Shown here: positions 24,418 through 31,536 of the stretch, piece by piece
How positions within the stretch are numbered: the stretch's first letter is position 1
How the letters are laid out: every line of letters starts with the position of its first letter
Virus record (IMG/VR): IMGVR_UViG_3300013233_000593
Span: 1-42,838 of that record
Length of the DNA: 42,838 nt
Strand: one strand, 5' to 3'
Source: a virus
The notes under the pieces: model-generated
Database searches by the model: none
What the model was told of the DNA's origin: nothing
The model's input: the letters and a program-made list of their open reading frames with translations, nothing else
Made by a program: the position numbers and the translations under genes

Positions 24418-25307
24418 TGGCACTGATACTGTTAAACGGCGCAGGGACAAACGCAGCCGACCCCATACTGAAGGGCTTGGGCTTTGACTTTATTCTTGCC
24501 CCTTCCGGCATGGACGTAGCCGATGTAAACGATGCAGGGATAGACCCCGCAACAGGGTTCCCCATCTCCAACACCGTCCTCTCTACCCTCCACCCACTGG
24601 AGACAGTGATCGAGAAAGGCACTGGCGGCAGCTACGACGATACCCTCAAACAGCTTGCCGTTGGCGCCACAGCAGGGCTCGCAGCAGGGGATTTCATCTA
24701 CCTCAGCCACGCCAGTATCACCGACGGCGTCTACGAGATTGCCACGGTCGTTGACGGCACAAAAGTAACCCTCGCCATCGACCCCTTCAGCGGCGGCGGC
24801 AATCAGACTCTCATCTCCTATCAAGTCGCTTGGGCCTATGCCGGGGTAGCAGGAACCGCGCCGTCTGTAGTGGATGCGCTGAATTATTTCAAATCCGACC
24901 TTGACGACGGCATAACCAGCACCCAAACCGAGGACACCAGCTATATCGCCACCGCCCCAACAGGCGCCTCTTACATCGCAATTGATGGCAAGAGCTACAC
25001 CGGACAGATTACCAGCGACCCCTCTCCGACACTGGCTATCCTCCCCGGCTGGGCAAACAATGGCGGAGTCTCATACGTTGAGCTGTCCGGCGCCGGCGCT
25101 TTCTGGAACGCCGGCCTGACCGACCAGACAGAAAAGACCCTTGCATCCGCAGAGTCCGGCGGTCTGTTCCTCAGCGCAGGCGATGGCGCCAAGACATTCA
25201 ACGTCATACTCAAGTCGGCGTCCGGCGGCGTACAGCTAACCGTCGCGGCTGACATCACACTCGATACAACCGGCCCGACAGTCATCCACTCCGTTGTCGG
25301 CAGGTAG
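24417..25307 (+). CDS. Structural protein, probable tail/fibre component (296 aa)
   Basis: Ala/Gly/Thr-rich, beta-rich protein with no catalytic motif. It contains ATAGLAAGDFIYLSHAS and ...YEIATVVDGTKVTLAIDP, a pattern common in phage structural proteins. GGAGGTAAC precedes the ATG. Grouped with the next two genes by spacing. Confidence 0.58.
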   Translation: MALILLNGAGTNAADPILKGLGFDFILAPSGMDVADVNDAGIDPATGFPISNTVLSTLHPLETVIEKGTGGSYDDTLKQLAVGATAGLAAGDFIYLSHASITDGVYEIATVVDGTKVTLAIDPFSGGGNQTLISYQVAWAYAGVAGTAPSVVDALNYFKSDLDDGITSTQTEDTSYIATAPTGASYIAIDGKSYTGQITSDPSPTLAILPGWANNGGVSYVELSGAGAFWNAGLTDQTEKTLASAESGGLFLSAGDGAKTFNVILKSASGGVQLTVAADITLDTTGPTVIHSVVGR

Positions 25308-25316
25308 GGAGCAACA

Positions 25317-25778
25317 GTGGCAACACAGGCACAAAAGAGCACCTGGCTGGATCTAACAATTGACGCAAACGAGGAGTTAGGCGTCATCGACACCCTCTAT
25401 CTGGAGGATTATTACGGTGTGGACGGGCACCTGACTCTCGTGCATCAAACCACAAGCCAGGAGTTCGACATCGTAATGGCCGACGTGGTAGGCGGCGGAG
25501 CCTTCGCCCACGACCACTACGAAGGCACCCGCGACGCCACAACCATGCCCCTCGGCAGCTACGAAGTCAGGGGCCAGGTCCGGGACGTGATAGGCAACCG
25601 CACAATAATCACCGCGATACAGACCCCCGTCGGCGGCGAGAGAGTTATCAGCCTGATATTTGATTTGGTGGAGGTGTTGATCAGAAAATTGCTCACCCAA
25701 AAAGTCGCCATCGTCCGGGCTATCCGCGACACCAGCGCCGTGACCCGCAAGATAACCGACAAAGTAGACCTGGCCTGA
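25317..25778 (+). CDS. Hypothetical tail-associated protein (153 aa)
   Basis: GTG start after GGGAGCAAC. The N-terminal ~110 residues are beta-rich (TWLDLTIDANEELGVIDTLY; YEVRGQVRDVIGNRTIITAI); the C-terminus is a basic amphipathic helix. No family recognised. Ten bases separate it from the BppU-like gene. Confidence 0.58.
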   Translation: MATQAQKSTWLDLTIDANEELGVIDTLYLEDYYGVDGHLTLVHQTTSQEFDIVMADVVGGGAFAHDHYEGTRDATTMPLGSYEVRGQVRDVIGNRTIITAIQTPVGGERVISLIFDLVEVLIRKLLTQKVAIVRAIRDTSAVTRKITDKVDLA

Positions 25779-25788
25779 AGGAGGAACT

Positions 25789-26142
25789 ATGTCCAAAGAA
25801 AACATATTCGTAGGCGACGAAGGCGTAATGCTTGAGCTGGAATTCCGCGACTACGAGATCATCGACAACGTAAAGACCGACATAGGCCCCCTCGACATCT
25901 CAGCCGCCGCAGAGATAACCTTTCTCACCACCAAACCCGACGGCACAAAAGCCGCCGACAAAACCAAAACCGCCGCTCAGGTAGCCCTCACCACCGACGG
26001 CACCGACGGCAAAGCCAACTACCTCACCGAGGCCGCCTTCCTCGACCAGCCCGGAGCATGGAAACGCCAGGGCAAAGTCGCCATAGGCGCCGGAACCCAC
26101 CACAGCGAGATAGTCTCCTTCGTCGTAAAAAGCCCCCTGTAA
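25789..26142 (+). CDS. BppU N-domain-like Ig-fold baseplate protein (117 aa)
   Basis: Resembles the small Ig-like N-terminal domain of BppU-type upper baseplate proteins: FVGDEGVMLELEFRD, LDISAAAEITFLTTKPDG, TDGTDGKANYLTEA, then GAWKRQGKVAIGAGTHHSEI. Here the domain stands alone. GAAGGAGG precedes the ATG. It is the last rightward gene before attP. Confidence 0.65.
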   Translation: MSKENIFVGDEGVMLELEFRDYEIIDNVKTDIGPLDISAAAEITFLTTKPDGTKAADKTKTAAQVALTTDGTDGKANYLTEAAFLDQPGAWKRQGKVAIGAGTHHSEIVSFVVKSPL

Positions 26143-26215
26143 AAGGTGTAGTAAAACCGTAGTAAAAAAACACAAATAAAAAACCACGGTATTAGCCGTA
26201 ACCCTTTGATTTTAT

Positions 26216-26260
26216 TGGTGCCCCCGAGAGGACTCGAACCTCTGGCACACGGATTAGGAA
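26216..26260 (-). other. attP: Probable attP core: 3' half of a tRNA-Arg(CCT)
   Basis: Read on the minus strand this is the tRNA from the anticodon loop to CCA: ATTCCTAA (anticodon CCT), TCCGT stem, GTGCC variable loop, AGAGG-TTCGAGT-CCTCT T arm, CGGGGGC acceptor strand and ACCA. There is no 5' half, so it is not a tRNA gene. It lies 16 bases from the integrase stop codon, the standard place for attP of phages that integrate into a tRNA 3' end and restore it. Confidence 0.85.
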
Positions 26261-26275
26261 TTATATTGTCCTTTT

Positions 26276-27322
26276 TTATTTCTTTTTAGAATCAAGCGGT
26301 TGTGGGTCATTTAGTTTACCGATGTAGTGATCGAATTTCTGTCCCTCGGTTTTTAAATAGTCGCCCAGCAGGTGTGTGTAGATCTCGGTGGTCTTGCTTG
26401 AGCTGTGTCCCATGATGCCCTGCAGGGCTCTCAGGTTCATACCGGAGGCGAGGCCGTGGGTTCCGAAGCTGTGCCGCAGGAGGTGGTGGTTTATTTTCTG
26501 TTTTACTCCCGCCCGTGTTGCGGCGCGGAGCAGGGCCTTTCTGATGCTTCGCCACGGCCTACCGGTTTTTGGATTGATGTAGAGGTAGCCATCCTGTCGT
26601 TTCTGTAACGCCCGCGCCAGTTCGTCCCTTAGTCGCCCTGTCATTATCGGCACAAGCCGCTCTTTGCCGCCTTTGCCCCTAACGAGGATCATGCCGGTGT
26701 CGATAAAAACATTCTGCGCCTTCAGGTGGGTTGCCTCGGTCAGGCGGAGTCCGCCATCGTAAAGGAGCAGGAAGATGGGCAGGTAAATCGGCTCGATGTT
26801 GTCTATTAACTTTTTGATCATTGACGGATGAGGTATGACCGGTTGCGGTGCTTTAATTCGGGGGAATTTCTTTATTCTGAATGACAGGGGGTGGGCATAG
26901 TTGTTCTCGGCGGCCCACTTGCACAGGCCGGAGAAGTACGAGAGTTCCTTGTTGATGGTTCGCTTCGACACGCCGGTCTCCAGCCGGGCTGATTTGTATT
27001 GCTCGATGAGGGTGGGCGTAAGCATCGAAAACTTTGTGTGTCCGAAGAACGGGGTGAGGTGCTTGAGGCAACAGACGACGTCGATGTAGGTTGTCGGCCG
27101 GTGGTTGTTCTGATAGTCTTTTTTCCAGTCAGGGATAGCGTCGATGATCTTTGGACTGACTGGAATATCTATCGATGACCCGCGCCGAAGGCTGGTCTCG
27201 TAGGCGATGGCATCGGCCTGGTTGCCGTGGAAGTACTGCATGACTCTCTTTCCCTTGCGGCCCTGGGGATAGTAGTCAATCTGCCACTTTTTGCCTGCTT
27301 TGTCTTTTGGACGGACGGCCAT
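26276..27322 (-). CDS. int: Tyrosine integrase
   Basis: 348 aa. An N-terminal arm-binding region (KWQIDYYPQGRKGKRVMQYF), a core-binding SAM-like domain (~60-150) and a catalytic domain with Arg in LLYDGGLRLTEATHL, Lys in VRGKGGKERLVPI, HHLLRHSFGTH (HxxR) and GHSSSKTTEIYTHL with the Tyr nucleophile. It would catalyse integration at and excision from the tRNA-Arg gene. The stop is next to attP. The promoter is probably that of the repressor, far upstream in the same strand. Confidence 0.93.
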   Translation of the reverse strand: MAVRPKDKAGKKWQIDYYPQGRKGKRVMQYFHGNQADAIAYETSLRRGSSIDIPVSPKIIDAIPDWKKDYQNNHRPTTYIDVVCCLKHLTPFFGHTKFSMLTPTLIEQYKSARLETGVSKRTINKELSYFSGLCKWAAENNYAHPLSFRIKKFPRIKAPQPVIPHPSMIKKLIDNIEPIYLPIFLLLYDGGLRLTEATHLKAQNVFIDTGMILVRGKGGKERLVPIMTGRLRDELARALQKRQDGYLYINPKTGRPWRSIRKALLRAATRAGVKQKINHHLLRHSFGTHGLASGMNLRALQGIMGHSSSKTTEIYTHLLGDYLKTEGQKFDHYIGKLNDPQPLDSKKK

Positions 27323-27328
27323 GCTCCC

Positions 27329-27415
27329 CTACCCCTTCCCGCACAGATCCGGCTGGGGGTTGTAGATCTCGGCAAGGATGCGCCGGTAACGGTCGTGGAG
27401 GTAGTTGCTTTTCAT
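27329..27415 (-). CDS. Putative 28-aa ORF between DUF4124 gene and integrase
   Basis: The ATG overlaps the stop of the DUF4124 gene (ATGA), and the ORF ends six bases before the integrase ATG. It begins MKSNYLHDRYRRILAEIYNP. The tight coupling on both sides suggests it is translated, but it is short and matches nothing I know; it may only couple integrase translation. Confidence 0.4.
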   Translation of the reverse strand: MKSNYLHDRYRRILAEIYNPQPDLCGKG

Positions 27416-28080
27416 GGCGCGTAAACCAAAGTGAATAGACTGATTCGCCACTTGTCGTAATCGAAACTAAGCTGGTATGTTTCTGTTACGAATTCCGTCT
27501 GCGCCCCGAAACTCTTTTTTTTGTACCCTATTTTTGCACGAACATACACCAACGTGTCCAAATCGGATTTACTAGATATGATTTTGATGGTGTTCCCGCA
27601 GCAGTCGAGCTTCCACTGCTTTCTTTCCATCCTTGCAATAAAGGCTTCTTTTGAGTATGTAGATTGACTGCTTAATGTTCCATACTCATAAAGTTTTTTA
27701 AAGTTCTCGTTCTTCCACAGACGCATTATTGTTGTCAGTGTCTCTTCGGCGGCACGGATTGTTTGTTGCTTTGTTTCATCGTTATTCTTCAGGCTGTCTT
27801 GTAATGCCTGCGTTCTTCTTTCTAGCTCTTGCCTGCTCTCTGCCTTCTTTCTCTCCTGGTCCTCAATCTCTCTGTTTAGTCTTTCTGTCGCCAATTCTTT
27901 GGCGGTTTTCTTTCTCTCTTCTTCTATTTCTATTGTTCTGATTTTAGACCTACCTGGTGCAAGAAGAGGGTCGTCGGTGAAATGAATTACACCCTTGCCG
28001 TCGGTCCATTGGTAGAAGTCACCCGCCCAGGCAGACGTGGTTAAGGCACAGAAAACGAAAAGTGTGAAGAGTAGTCTCAT
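27412..28080 (-). CDS. Exported DUF4124-domain protein with coiled coil
   Basis: 222 aa from the ATG at 28080, chosen because it has GGAGGGAG in front and begins a signal peptide (MRLLFTLFVFCALTTSAWAG). The mature start, DFYQWTDGKGVIHFTDDP, is the DUF4124 motif of envelope proteins. A long charged coiled coil (about 45-115) and a C-terminal domain with Cys-Cys (KLDCCGNTIKI) follow. It lies in the lysogeny operon, so it is probably made by lysogens and acts in the periplasm or envelope. No known phage function. Confidence 0.8.
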   Translation of the reverse strand: MRLLFTLFVFCALTTSAWAGDFYQWTDGKGVIHFTDDPLLAPGRSKIRTIEIEEERKKTAKELATERLNREIEDQERKKAESRQELERRTQALQDSLKNNDETKQQTIRAAEETLTTIMRLWKNENFKKLYEYGTLSSQSTYSKEAFIARMERKQWKLDCCGNTIKIISSKSDLDTLVYVRAKIGYKKKSFGAQTEFVTETYQLSFDYDKWRISLFTLVYAP

Positions 28081-28096
28081 GGTAGCTCCCTCCAGC

Positions 28097-28256
28097 TCAA
28101 TCGTCTTGCAGTTTGTTGAGTATCTCCGCCAAATGCTCTTGGTGATGGCATCTGGCGTCGACACAGCATCCCTTCTTTATGCAGACAATGCAATGGAATT
28201 CAGCGCCGTCCCTGGCTACTGTCCCAAAGGGGTTGTCTGTCTCTCCGGTGGTTCAT
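28097..28256 (-). pseudogene. Frameshifted small Cys/His-rich ORF between repressor and DUF4124 genes
   Basis: One frame reads NPFGTVARDGAEFHCIVCIK, then GCCVDARCHHQ and a C-terminal helix to a TGA at 28097-28099, a convincing small zinc-type protein. It has no usable start: a TGA sits where an ATG would be, in ATGAACC at 28256-28250. Removing one base there gives a start reading MTTGETDNPFGTVARDGAEF, overlapping the repressor end. Decay, an assembly error or an unusual start are all possible. Confidence 0.45.
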
Positions 28257-28623
28257 CCTCCTCTTTCGCGACATCTATGTTTCGCGTGGCCCAAAAGGCG
28301 TCGAGGTTTGTCTTGATGGCCTTACTATTCACCAGGTTCTTCCCCCGGAGGATGTCGAGGAGTTTTCCGGTGTATTCCTGCTCCTCGGTTGTCTTGTAGA
28401 TTTCACTTTCGATGACTTTATCAGAGCCATCACCGATTTTAAAGGCAATTCCCAGCTTTTCAGCTATGTGAAATTGACGTTGTATGCCAATGCTTTCCCC
28501 ACCAGTCATGATGTTGCTCAAAACTTGCGGCGACCACTCTAACTTACGTGCAAGGGCCGCTTTACTTAACGCATGGGTGGCCATGTAACTTTTCAAAATT
28601 TCTATGATTTTCTCTCTGTCCAT
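28216..28623 (-). CDS. CI-like phage repressor with N-terminal HTH
   Basis: 135 aa. The first ~60 residues form an HTH (SKAALARKLEWSPQVLSNIM); the rest is helical and charged with no peptidase motif, so it is not a LexA-type self-cleaving repressor. It faces the rightward early promoter across repeated operators, as expected of the lysogeny repressor, and is the first gene of the leftward operon that includes the integrase. Confidence 0.8.
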   Translation of the reverse strand: MDREKIIEILKSYMATHALSKAALARKLEWSPQVLSNIMTGGESIGIQRQFHIAEKLGIAFKIGDGSDKVIESEIYKTTEEQEYTGKLLDILRGKNLVNSKAIKTNLDAFWATRNIDVAKEEDEPPERQTTPLGQ

Positions 28624-28635
28624 AAAAAAGATAAA

Positions 28636-28682
28636 GAAACTCTGTATTATTCTCTTGACAACATAAGGAAACTCTGTATAAT
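28636..28682 (+). promoter_or_regulatory. Two direct operator repeats in the divergent early promoter region
   Basis: GAAACTCTGTATTAT (28636-28650) and GAAACTCTGTATAAT (28668-28682) are direct repeats 32 bases apart, about three helical turns. The second contains the -10 box of the rightward promoter. Likely binding sites for the repressor or the CII-like protein. Confidence 0.7.
28655..28682 (+). promoter_or_regulatory. Consensus rightward early promoter
   Basis: TTGACA (28655-28660) and TATAAT (28677-28682) are both perfect and separated by 16 bases. Transcription would start near 28689 and run through the structured leader into the CII-like gene and early region. Confidence 0.88.
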
Positions 28683-28688
28683 CCTAAT

Positions 28689-28870
28689 CATCACACATCG
28701 AAAGGGCATGGCGATGAAAAAAATCAAACAAAAAAACAGCTTAAACGACTTGAGCCAACGGACCCAGACGCCATGCCCGGCTTTCTCTATGTCCGGTTCA
28801 AGACCTGAAAGGGTCGCGCTTTTCTCTTTCCGGGGGATAGCGCGGCCCTTTCCTGCTCGTAAAGTTGATT
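28689..28870 (+). ncRNA. Structured leader or small RNA downstream of the early promoter
   Basis: GGGCATGGCG (28704-28713) is complementary to CGCCATGCCC (28769-28778). CTTGAGCC (28749-28756) can pair with GGTTCAAG (28795-28802), interleaved with the first, so the two pairings are mutually exclusive or form a pseudoknot. A third hairpin, GAAAGGGTCGCGC (28807-28819) / GCGCGGCCCTTTC (28840-28852), follows. A 55-codon ORF (28708-28875, MAMKKIKQKNSLNDLSQRTQ) overlaps; its ATG is inside the first stem. The pairing suggests RNA-level control. Confidence 0.45.
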
Positions 28871-28970
28871 TGTAGCACGTAATTGATGGATTTTCAATAG
28901 GGATGACCATACGGGGGAGGGTAGGCTTTTTGGGGGAGGGAAGGAATTATTTTGTTGCGGGAGATTTGGA

Positions 28971-29456
28971 ATGCACGATCTTGTCAGATGGGAAAGCTGG
29001 ACGGCGCTCGATGAGTGCATAAGACGTGACTCGATACCTGTTGCGCAAAAACTGCACTGCTCATCCTCGTTGGTCAGTAAGTGGCGCGAGGCCCCTGTAG
29101 GCGAGGATGTCCTCAGTAGCGGCGCTCGTAATCCCCTCGACCGGCTGACAATAATCATCGAGACAATCGAATCTATCGACCCTAAGCGGGCGTACGTGCC
29201 AATCAAATGGCTCTGCGTCCGTTTTGGCTTTATGCCACCGGTGAAATTACCCGGGATCCTCCAGACAGACGGTGATCTCATTGAGGCGCTGCTCCAATGG
29301 AACAGGGAGATCGGCGAGACGAGCCAGGAAATTTCAAACGCGCTGTCAGATCGGCGTGTGACGACGGAAGAGTATCAGAAGGTAAGCCGCGAGGTGATGG
29401 AGGATGTGGCTGCGGCTATCGGTCTGCTGGCAAAGATGAAGGAGCGGGTGGTTTGA
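28971..29456 (+). CDS. CII-like phage regulatory protein
   Basis: 161 aa, similar in build to the phage CII-type regulator family: N-terminal HTH (ALDECIRRDSIPVAQKLHCS, SSLVSKWREAPVGED), then RNPLDRLTIIIETI and a helical C-terminal region. It would act in the lysis-lysogeny decision as the first protein gene on the early transcript. GGGAGATTTGGA precedes the ATG. Confidence 0.7.
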   Translation: MHDLVRWESWTALDECIRRDSIPVAQKLHCSSSLVSKWREAPVGEDVLSSGARNPLDRLTIIIETIESIDPKRAYVPIKWLCVRFGFMPPVKLPGILQTDGDLIEALLQWNREIGETSQEISNALSDRRVTTEEYQKVSREVMEDVAAAIGLLAKMKERVV

Positions 29457-29668
29457 GTTGTCAACTGGAAATTGTCAATTGTCAATTGAAAGCGAAGCTT
29501 GACGAGTTGACGGATAGACTGGCCCGCCTTGAGGCGTCTGTCTTTGACGATGCTATGACTGCCGAGCGGCGGATCAAAATCAGGGAGATCGCTGCGGCTA
29601 CGGCCCGAGGCGACAAGGGGCCGCTGAAGGAGTGGAACAGACAGAGGAAACTGGAGTATGGACTGTGA
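29453..29668 (+). CDS. Small coiled-coil protein (71 aa)
   Basis: TTG start, 8 bases after AAGGAG and overlapping the stop of the CII-like gene. The N-terminal SCQLEIVNCQLK is encoded by a copy of the AATTGTCAATT repeat, so the repeat supplies coding sequence. The rest is a charged helix (LDELTDRLARLEASVFDDA) and a basic tail. Function unknown. Confidence 0.6.
   Translation: MSCQLEIVNCQLKAKLDELTDRLARLEASVFDDAMTAERRIKIREIAAATARGDKGPLKEWNRQRKLEYGL
29470..29488. repeat. AATTGTCAATTGTCAATTG repeat inside the 71-aa gene
   Basis: Nineteen bases of the dispersed AATTGACAATT family, here read in frame near the N-terminus. Confidence 0.65.
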
Positions 29669-29698
29669 AAATACCCGGAGCTGACACCTCCTCAACAT

Positions 29699-29749
29699 CC
29701 CCGGCTAGCTCGACGGAGCGAAGAGGCGTTTCCCGCCGCCCTGCCGGGG
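29699..29749. other. Intergenic hairpin before the 77-aa gene
   Basis: CCCCGGC (29699-29705) and GCCGGGG (29743-29749) enclose a 37-base segment containing shorter self-complementary parts. No T run, so not a plain terminator. It fills the only gap above 100 bases in this part of the early region. Confidence 0.35.
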
Positions 29750-29780
29750 TCCCACAGCGGAATTTTTGGGAGGTAATGTG

Positions 29781-30014
29781 ATGTTTTCAGTCAGACAGAA
29801 GAGAAAAATAGCGGAAGAGATCCAGAATATACTTCGGGCAACCTGTCATCCCGAATTACCATGTGGCGAGATAACTTTTTCCCTGCACGTCGAGGGGGCA
29901 GAAACATGGTCATTCGCTTACATCCGAAACAATGGTGACATAAAGGTCCCAGCAGTCAACCCGCATAACGAAGCACAGGATGTGTCTGTAGAAAAGCCGG
30001 AGGTGACGTTATGA
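29781..30014 (+). CDS. Hypothetical early protein (77 aa)
   Basis: ATG 29781 chosen because GGAGGT lies 6 bases upstream. Alpha/beta pattern (VRQKRKIAEEIQNILRATCH; EITFSLHVEGAETWSFAYIR) with no known family. Its TGA overlaps the next ATG. Confidence 0.6.
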   Translation: MFSVRQKRKIAEEIQNILRATCHPELPCGEITFSLHVEGAETWSFAYIRNNGDIKVPAVNPHNEAQDVSVEKPEVTL

Positions 30015-30190
30015 TACTGACTGAAGAACGGGCCAAAAGAAAATCGTGCCCACAGCGAATGATCCACATGGAAGGGGAGACAGATGATGCTTGTTACGGA
30101 AAAGGTTGTATGGCGTGGAGATGGATCGCCACCGCAACTGAAAGAGTTGGCTTTTGTGGGCTGGCTGGTCGCCCGGAGGTAGCAAAATGA
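30011..30190 (+). CDS. Small Cys-rich phage protein (59 aa)
   Basis: Contains KSCPQRM, then ACYGKGCMAWRWIA and GFCGLAGRPE, the spaced Cys/Trp/Gly pattern of a small protein common in phage early regions; four Cys probably bind zinc. Overlaps both neighbours by ATGA-type junctions. Role unknown. Confidence 0.72.
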   Translation: MILTEERAKRKSCPQRMIHMEGETDDACYGKGCMAWRWIATATERVGFCGLAGRPEVAK

Positions 30191-30867
30191 AGGCAATCTG
30201 TTACATACGAGTCAGCACAAAAAAACAGGACGTGAGCCCGGAGATGCAGAAGAAGAAGCTGTTGGCCTATGCGGAGCTTCACGACATTGAGATCGTCGAT
30301 ATCCTCTCTGAAAAAAAGACGGCAAAGGATATGGATGGCCGACCGGTAGCTACGGCTATGGTCTGCACTGCGCTGGCCGGCGGGATTGACGCGATAATTG
30401 TCTATAAGCTGGATCGGCTCTTTCGCAACGCCGCCGATGCACTTGCGGTGACGAGCAAGCTGAACAGGGCTGGCGTGGCCCTCCACAGCGTGACGGAGAA
30501 GATCGATACGCAGTCGGCCATGGGAAAGTTTTTTTTCACGATGGCCGCCGCCTTTGCAGAGATGGAGCGGAATCTGATAGGAGAACGTACCCGCGATGCC
30601 CTGCAGCACCTGAAGTCGACCGGCCAGGTCTACGGCCCCATCCCTTACGGATACAAAAGAGGGGACGATGGGGCGCTGGTCCCCCATGACGCTGAGATGA
30701 GCGTGCTGAACACGATCCAACATCTCCGCAATGAGAAGAGGGCAACTCTTCAGGCCATAGCCGACGTGCTGAATTTCAAAGGGATCGCTGCAAAGAACGG
30801 CGGCGACTGGTATCCATCGACGGTAAAGAGCGTACTGGCGAACAATCTCCACGACGGGCAAGGCTGA
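30187..30867 (+). CDS. Serine recombinase (resolvase/invertase type)
   Basis: 226 aa from the ATG at 30187, which overlaps the preceding stop. The resolvase domain has YIRVSTKKQDVSPEMQ with the nucleophile Ser, YKLDRLFRNAADAL and EMERNLIGERTRDAL. A short C-terminal DNA-binding region (ATLQAIADVLNFKGI, WYPSTVKSVLANN) follows. Too short to be a large serine integrase, so inversion, resolution or a regulatory role is more likely. No inverted-repeat target was found. Confidence 0.88.
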   Translation: MKAICYIRVSTKKQDVSPEMQKKKLLAYAELHDIEIVDILSEKKTAKDMDGRPVATAMVCTALAGGIDAIIVYKLDRLFRNAADALAVTSKLNRAGVALHSVTEKIDTQSAMGKFFFTMAAAFAEMERNLIGERTRDALQHLKSTGQVYGPIPYGYKRGDDGALVPHDAEMSVLNTIQHLRNEKRATLQAIADVLNFKGIAAKNGGDWYPSTVKSVLANNLHDGQG

Positions 30868-30914
30868 CAAATATCGTGACCGTGCCCGGCGTCTCTTTAA
30901 CAGGGAGGTTTCAG

Positions 30915-31019
30915 GTGATCTATTTAATTATTTTTTCGCTTGGCAGTTGTGTTGGATTCGTGATCAACGGCCTGCTCGCAGGCAACGACTACAGAATGGT
31001 GGGAAGGAGAAGGCTATGA
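30915..31019 (+). CDS. Small membrane protein (34 aa)
   Basis: GTG start 6 bases after GGGAGG. One hydrophobic segment (MIYLIIFSLGSCVGFVINGL), then a short basic tail. Stop and next ATG overlap (ATGA). Confidence 0.5.
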   Translation: MIYLIIFSLGSCVGFVINGLLAGNDYRMVGRRRL

Positions 31020-31174
31020 CAATGCAACTTATCGTTTTTATCGCCGTTATCGGTTGGGTTGGCTATCTGGTCCTCGACGGTCTGCGCGACTATCGCAGAG
31101 GCAAACGGTCGGAAAGGCGCGACCTCTACCGGGCGTCGGTAAAGATCAGCGGAGAGCGGTGTGGCTGGCAGTAA
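31016..31174 (+). CDS. Small membrane protein (52 aa)
   Basis: One N-terminal membrane segment (LIVFIAVIGWVGYLVLDGL), then a strongly basic tail (RDYRRGKRSERRDLYR). Coupled with the 34-aa membrane ORF and overlapped by the next GTG. Possibly an early superinfection or membrane-acting protein; unproven. Confidence 0.55.
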   Translation: MTMQLIVFIAVIGWVGYLVLDGLRDYRRGKRSERRDLYRASVKISGERCGWQ

Positions 31175-31352
31175 CGACAAGGTAACGTGCGGCCACTACA
31201 AGGACGGCATGGAGGAGATCGCAGCAGGGGAGGCATTTGAGCACTTTTATTCGGCATACAGCCTCATGTGTAATGCCTGCCAGGCGTGTTTGCAGGGGGA
31301 AAAGGCAGGGGAAATACAGACTGAAGGGGAATATGAAAAGAACTCTCACTAA
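31161..31352 (+). CDS. Small Cys-containing protein (63 aa)
   Basis: GTG start overlapping the previous gene. VTCGHYKDGMEEIAAGEAFE and CNACQACLQG suggest a small metal site. Overlaps the following ORF by 20 bases. No known family. Confidence 0.5.
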   Translation: MAGSNDKVTCGHYKDGMEEIAAGEAFEHFYSAYSLMCNACQACLQGEKAGEIQTEGEYEKNSH

Positions 31353-31536
31353 AAAGATGATAGCCGCTAATGCGCAGAGGACAGCGGTTGCTATTAACAA
31401 GAAACTGTGCAACATGGCGTATAATTTTGAGGATGTCGATCAATATATTGTCAGCGAAATAGAGGAGACAATAAGTGCTATCAAAGAATTAGAAAAAACA
31501 CTGGAGGACTGCAAGACGGATGTATCAGATGGGTAG
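31333..31536 (+). CDS. Small helical protein (67 aa)
   Basis: ATG 31333 chosen because GAAGGGGA lies just upstream; upstream in-frame codons overlap the preceding gene. Basic N-terminus (MKRTLTKKMIAANAQRTAVA), then an acidic helix. The end overlaps the DUF1599 gene by 17 bases. Confidence 0.55.
   Translation: MKRTLTKKMIAANAQRTAVAINKKLCNMAYNFEDVDQYIVSEIEETISAIKELEKTLEDCKTDVSDG

Noticed and set aside
26216-26290. A tRNA gene
   Set aside because: Only the 3' half from the anticodon loop is present; no acceptor 5' strand or D arm. It is an attachment site.
28708-28875. 55-aa ORF as a confident protein gene
   Set aside because: Its start is inside a strong stem and most of the sequence is explained by RNA complementarity; kept only as part of the structured leader.
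30094-30870. 258-aa minus-strand ORF opposite the serine recombinase
   Set aside because: The plus strand has full resolvase motifs and overlapping-start neighbours; the minus ORF is a shadow.
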